From NCBI GenBank assembly GCA_029706075.1, contig JAINUG010000260.1, positions 749,501 to 813,500 on the forward strand: DNA of 64,000 nt. Direction: 5' to 3'. This document shows positions 58,730-64,000 of the stretch, piece by piece. A program made the translations under genes and the position numbers. The DNA comes from Aldrovandia affinis. Taxonomy: Eukaryota > Chordata > Actinopteri > Notacanthiformes > Halosauridae. The notes under the pieces were generated by a model. It was not told the origin of the DNA. It made no database searches and saw only the letters and a list, made by a program, of their open reading frames with translations. Position 1 is the first letter of the stretch; every line of letters starts with the position of its first letter.

Positions 58730-61700
58730 ACGTTTAGGGATTCCCTCTCCCACAGAAATGGTATATGTTAATAATAGAAAATTTACTATCACGGACTCGA
58801 GAGATTTCTTGCTGTATTACACTTTTGTGAGGAAAATGAAAGAAAAGCGATGTGTATGTATTTTAACAGCGCACGAAAATGTTTTTGGTCTGACAAGAAC
58901 AGGAAATGTAGCTTAGCCTACTGCTTGTTCTGAAACTAAAGAGATTGGATCCGAATCTGCACGGCAGCCAACAGTAGCCTATATTTACCGCGGCTCTAAG
59001 ACCTGCATATTGTGACTCGCCTAGGATACTTTAAACCTGCAACGGATGGTAATTCATCGTCTAATGCTTTCTACAGCCATTTTGACAAATGCAGGTTTAA
59101 ATACTGTATTGGCCAGATAAAGCTATTTATATAGGAAATAAAAATAACATATTAAAATATAAACCTATTATGAGTTCAAATAACTTGCTATCAAAAAGCC
59201 TCAAGTTATAGCATTGTGGCGATGTCCCCATCTCGCGATATTTTTCTTATGCAACACCGTTGGTCCTAAACCTATTCTAACACGTAGCTTAAATAGCTTA
59301 CTCAACACAAAGAGGAAAACATGCCCAGGGCAAACTAAGGAAATCCTCCAACTAAATTATTTCATGGACACACCCTCAGGAGTCCTCGGCCGTTGGGAAC
59401 TGGATTGGTGTGTCCTTCAGTCGGCGGCAACCGGTTTGTCAAACCAGGAGTGACATCGCCCTGGTAAGTACAAAAAAACTCATTTTAGGCGTTATAGTTG
59501 GACTTGAACGGAAACGTTTGTTTACATATAAACTATGCATTGGAGTTAATTCAGGAAGGCATAAAAGGTAGATGCAGACAGAATATAGGAGCTATCTACT
59601 GGCGTTAGGTGGATATATGGTAGGCTACAATGGTACAGCTCTCAACCGCCTTTTTGACGCATATACGTTCAACGAAAATTATAATTAGGTCACTATTTGT
59701 AGCTAATGCATCAACTAGGCTACCGTATTTTTTTTTTTTACCGGTTCACCATTCAGGTTTAGGCTATAGCCTACCTATTGAAATACCCTTGATTACACTC
59801 TGGACTGGAGACATGCCAGAGGTTCAGGCGCTGATCATACAAATGAACATATCTTGTGAACCAACGGCTCAATTTCCGTGACATTTAGTAGGCAATAGAT
59901 AACATGGCATGATAGACTAACGCATAGCCTCATCAGCTGAATATAAAGGTATTAAGTAATGTAGCTACATGTTACTTCAATTCACATACTAACCCAACAT
60001 TGCCGCCTATTGTTTACACTAGTTCAGTACACTATCCTGAATTAAGCATTTATGAATGGATTAAATGTAGGTCCTTGTTCAGGTTCACCTCCTTTTGTGT
60101 ATAATTGTGCCCGGGCAGGTAGGCTACAGTAGCCTAAGATAAAGGCTTATTTATTATAACCTAGCCTACATGTTTTTGATGAAAAGTGCATGTAAACAGG
60201 TCCCGTGGGGGAGCTTTCAAACACCGTGGGATGCTGTGACGGAAATCATCGCTATGCTGTCACTGCAACATCTCCCGTACTCCAACGAATAAAAAGTGAT
60301 TCATGTTGAAGTACTTTGTTAGCCACATGAATGATGTGCACACGGTGATGGAAATGTGGCAGGTGGGAGGTGGAATGTGGGACTAAAGAGTGCGGGGATA
60401 CAAAGTCGGGAGGGAAAAAAGGATGGATTGAAATGCCGCGAAATGTCACCTGTGAACAGCGCTGAGGAAGAAGGGGGAAAACAATTACTCAGCACGGAAA
60501 CGTCACCGACAAGTTACGTTCAGTCCTGTGTGAGCGTTCAAATCAAGATGAGTAATCCGGATAGACGAAGCTCGTGAAAGATCGACGAGTGAGATCATAT
60601 CAGCCCATCCAACCGCGTTGTACTACGCTAGATACCCCAACTCAAGTCATAAACTTCAAATCTACTAGACAAACTAACCCGGCAGTTGTTGCAGAAAGCT
60701 GACATTGGTAGAAAGCTGACATTTACATTGGTTAGTGTGTGTGTAGAGAAATGTTATTATTGTTTTGGTCAGAGGAACCATAGCAAGCTAAACTGGCCAA
60801 ATAACGTGCTAGTTAACTCGGTAAAATGAGCAGGTTTGGCTAAAATTACAACCTGGTCGTAGCAAACCAATTACGATTACTCTTATATCGGGAAGACCAT
60901 CTAGTTAATGCTAGCTATTCAACGAAACGGGTACGCCGCATATCTTCTTTTCTATTAAGGTTAAAGTTTGTTGCGATATGAGCAAGCAAACTGAGATCTT
61001 GAAACGAGTGTAGCAAAGGAATTAAAATGTGGTGTCTGGATTACATAAAACAACTGGAAAACTCTAGAACTGTCTGAAACGCTCCCGGCTTCACTGCGTT
61101 TCATGTGATCGCACTTCAGCGTCTCGCTGAACCGAGGCTGCGTGTGTATACAAGGTTGCGTCGTCTTGGAAACGCCGTTCCAACACGTCTGACGTATGGA
61201 CGTTCGCTGGATCTTTTTTTGTTTTTGTCGCTTGGCAACCAGTTTCCACAGTAACGGTTTTGGGGAGGGCCAGACACATTTTGAGTGACAAGTGCGGTGA
61301 AAGCGAAACCTGTGTAGAACAAAGCGTCATCCATGTTGCTAATTTGCAAGCTATCTATTTTGATAGCTACCTTATAGGACAATTAACTTGCATAGTTGGA
61401 GTGAAGCGTAGCTAGATTTTTGTGCAACTTTAACGCAATAGCTAGCTAGCTAGCTAGTTGCAACGAGCACGTTAAGAGTTACAAAGAGACCAATGTCAAA
61501 CTAACTAGGTAGTTACCTTGCTGCGTATGACTTCCTGGTCGTAGCTATGTGCGATGCGATAGAAATTGTAGGTAAATGAGTGTGTGGAATCCACACTGTG
61601 GGATGCCTTATGTTAGACAAAAGTTCCCTGAGAAGCGTAGCTATATCCGAAGTTAGCTAAACTAACGTTAGTTTAGCTATCTTCCGATAAAATAAACAAA

Positions 61701-63499
61701 ATAGCTGCTAGCTATCCTGCTGTTTTTTATTTGTGTAAATGCACAAATAACGCCCAAACCATGTTTGCTGTACATATTTTAACACGGGCTCTGTAGCTTT
61801 ATATTAAAGGAATTACATAGATAAACAACAAACGGTTCCTCATCATGGAAATGCAGTGGCTCCTAAAATAATAATCTCCTCATATCATAGGAATAGCATT
61901 AAAAAAATTCCCACATCAACATGACAAATTCTCCCCAAATGCTTCAATTCCCCTTCTCCCATTTGGAGGTGTTCTGTGCTCTTGTATCACCTGCCCCCAC
62001 GCAGGGAGCTCAGTGGCTGAAGTGCACGCACTCCTCCGATACACTCGTCCACGAGGAGGGGAGCCTAACCTCCCATTGACTACATTTGGTAGTAGCCCAT
62101 GCCCAAGCTAGGGACGTTTAGCCTACATTCGAATAAAGAATGCCTTTACTGACAGCCACTCAGGCATCCATGTCCAACTTCGGTTTTGATGCAGTTGGTT
62201 GACTGTGAGACCTATAAGTGTATGGGCCAGCTGATACATACCAGGGAATGTTAGGGCTGCCAGGAAAAACTGTTCCCGTACCATGCCCCTGTTAGCAACT
62301 AAACAATAAAAGGGGAAAATGTTTATTGCTTGTGCTTTGTCACATTGAAGAAAGTTGTTGCATTGAAAACATGTTTTTTTTAAACTTTCTTCTCTACATT
62401 CAAGGTAAGGAAACTGTGGAGTGTTGACAGACCGCAGTCACCTCTGTTCCACTGTCTGGTATTACCGGAGCGCCTCTCTGCGGCGTTGCTCATTACAAGA
62501 AGTGGTAGCAGAAGTGGTGAGCACTTGGGGAAAGATATTGGTACACAGTCGCACAGTGTCTTCAGTAATTCAGCTGTGCTACATCTCGAGCATGCCCACA
62601 TATCGAAGTGCGTTTTCCTTTCGCTCTTGCACTCATCCATATATGGTGGAACTAATGGCATCTGATACTGTGATCCACAGACTTGTAATCCCATTGCACC
62701 TGAGAGAGCAAACAAGGTGACAAAGAATTCATGTTATACCAAGGAAACAAAAACAGATTGCATGCATTTTCTGCCCAAACATAACTTTTTTTCCCCCACA
62801 CCTTTTTGTATGTTGTCCACTCTGCACCCTCCTTCCCTCTCTATCTTATACCTGATGGCTGAGATTTCACATTATATCTAGTGTTGAGTCCTCCTGGAGA
62901 CAAGTGGAGCAACATGAACGTTTGGATCGATATTACCCCCAAAAGCTGCAGCTGTAGTTTGAGCTGGAAACAAGTGGGAGCTTGTAGCAACTGGAAACCA
63001 GTAGAATGGCACAAGATTATTCAGAGGTCTTGGGGTGGTGGGGATTTACCTATTAATTTCACAGTGTGTTTTTAAAATATATATATTTTTATTCTAAAGT
63101 AATTATATGCAAAGTTAAAACTTTATCCAAACAATAAACATTCAAACCAATTAAAAAGCCACTGCCAGTTACACATACACTTACTTGCTGGGTGACTTTT
63201 AAACATATTTTCTCACCTCACCAAACAGTTGTACAGTAGAGGTGAGAGCACTGACACTTTGGGCCAGTGGGTTGTCATTGGAGACCCTGAAGAGAATTCT
63301 GGGTCCAGCACTGTGATACCCTTGAGGGATTAACTCCTTCCAGCACTGGCAAAACCTGACTGACTATTCACCATAAGTTTCCCTCAATAAGGGCATGTGT
63401 TAAACAAATAGACCTAAATTCATAGGGTACAAACAGGAGGTCACGTTACATTTCAATGCTGTTGGTGTGTCGCTGTGGCTGCCGGTGTGAAGGGATATA
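58730..63499. other. Upstream of fosb: no recognisable gene
   Basis: Mostly unique DNA with TAGCTAGC-type words near 61440. Two exon-like stretches are discussed in the findings (about 60433-60529 and 62405-62516). Neither has homology that I recognise. Confidence 0.45.
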
Positions 63500-63715
63500 C
63501 AGGCAGCAGTGTTAGCATAATGGTTAAGGAACTGGGCTTGTAACTCAGAGGTTGCAGGTTCGATTCCCAGGTGGGGACACTGCTGTTGTACCCTTGAGCA
63601 AGGTACTTAACCTGAATTGCTTCAGTAAATATCCAGCTGTATAAAAATGTAAAGAAATGTAAACTGTGTAAGTTGCTCTGGATAAGAGTATCTGTAAAAT
63701 GTAAATGTAAATATA
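63500..63715 (+). mobile_element. tRNA-derived SINE, near full length
   Basis: The head has AATGGTTAAGGAACTGGGCT and GCAGGTTCGATTCCCAGG, the middle GTACCCTTGAGCAAGGTACT, and the tail GTTGCTCTGGATAAGAGTAT. It is the same family as 32531-32752, with a slightly shortened tail. Confidence 0.9.
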
Positions 63716-64000
63716 TTTGGATTCCCACACAGTTTTAGCAGCCCTTGTCTTTACTGTGTGTGCAGTGCAGTTCATGTGGGCCTGACAGTATCTACGTTTG
63801 GTCAGTGCATTTATTTTTGCGTGTGGGCGGGGGGGTTATGATAATATTGTGGTCCTGCCTGTTTGTCCGAGTGAACAGGAGTGCATGTGCATCTTTATCA
63901 TGCTTCATTTGCGCTGTTTATTATCTAACTGAAAAGAAACTATGTTAGTGTACAGTGTACTTCATTTCCCCCTAACCCCCCCCACCCTTTCCGCTCTTGT
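63716..64000. other. No gene seen
   Basis: Unique sequence with a G run near 63829 and C-rich DNA at the window end. Confidence 0.45.

Noticed and set aside
62380..62715. Minus-strand 111-codon open frame
   Set aside because: No homology or splice sites; it overlaps a plus-strand open stretch with better splice context.

Overview
This is vertebrate DNA, almost certainly from a teleost fish. It has split genes with consensus splice sites, vertebrate-specific protein families, long CA/GA/AT microsatellites, several Tc1/mariner families with TA target sites, a hAT MITE, tRNA-derived SINEs and an L1/Tx1-like LINE fragment. The mix of Tc1 families and SINE tails suggests a euteleost, possibly a protacanthopterygian, but I cannot name the species. 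There are no bacterial features.

Three protein-coding genes are supported, all on the minus strand. ttc9b (tetratricopeptide repeat protein 9B) has three exons: 23869-24253, 6652-6834 and 5849-5943. Its 17 kb first intron is full of transposons. The homologue of the uncharacterised human gene C19orf47 (a SAM-domain protein) has eight coding exons between 40482 and 29299. The AP-1 gene fosb has four coding exons between 57904 and 52867, and its promoter (SRE-like site, CRE half sites, TATA-like box) lies at about 58592-58729. All three belong to the part of vertebrate genomes corresponding to human 19q13, which is why I call ttc9b and fosb rather than ttc9a and fos.

Layout: 1-5.8 kb, repeats and the probable ttc9b 3' UTR. 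5.8-24.3 kb, ttc9b; its intron 1 holds a 240-bp MITE, four Tc1-type elements, two copies of one tRNA-derived SINE (one split by a Tc1 element) and a LINE fragment. 24.3-29.3 kb, intergenic. 29.3-40.5 kb, the C19orf47 homologue, with two Tc1 elements and a hAT nested in one of them. 40.5-51.9 kb, intergenic, with two opposed copies of one non-autonomous element, a nearly full-length Tc1 and a Harbinger fragment. 51.9-58.7 kb, fosb. 58.7-64 kb, no recognisable gene, one SINE.

Nothing in the window is a convincing new multi-gene system. The most useful points are: two single-base frame breaks at homopolymers in the last C19orf47 exon; a repeated x-R-L-G peptide motif in that protein; tandem repeats sitting directly beside several splice sites; a SINE pair that shows exactly where a Tc1 element inserted; and a promoter-like CRE/CArG/CCAAT cluster inside fosb intron 1.
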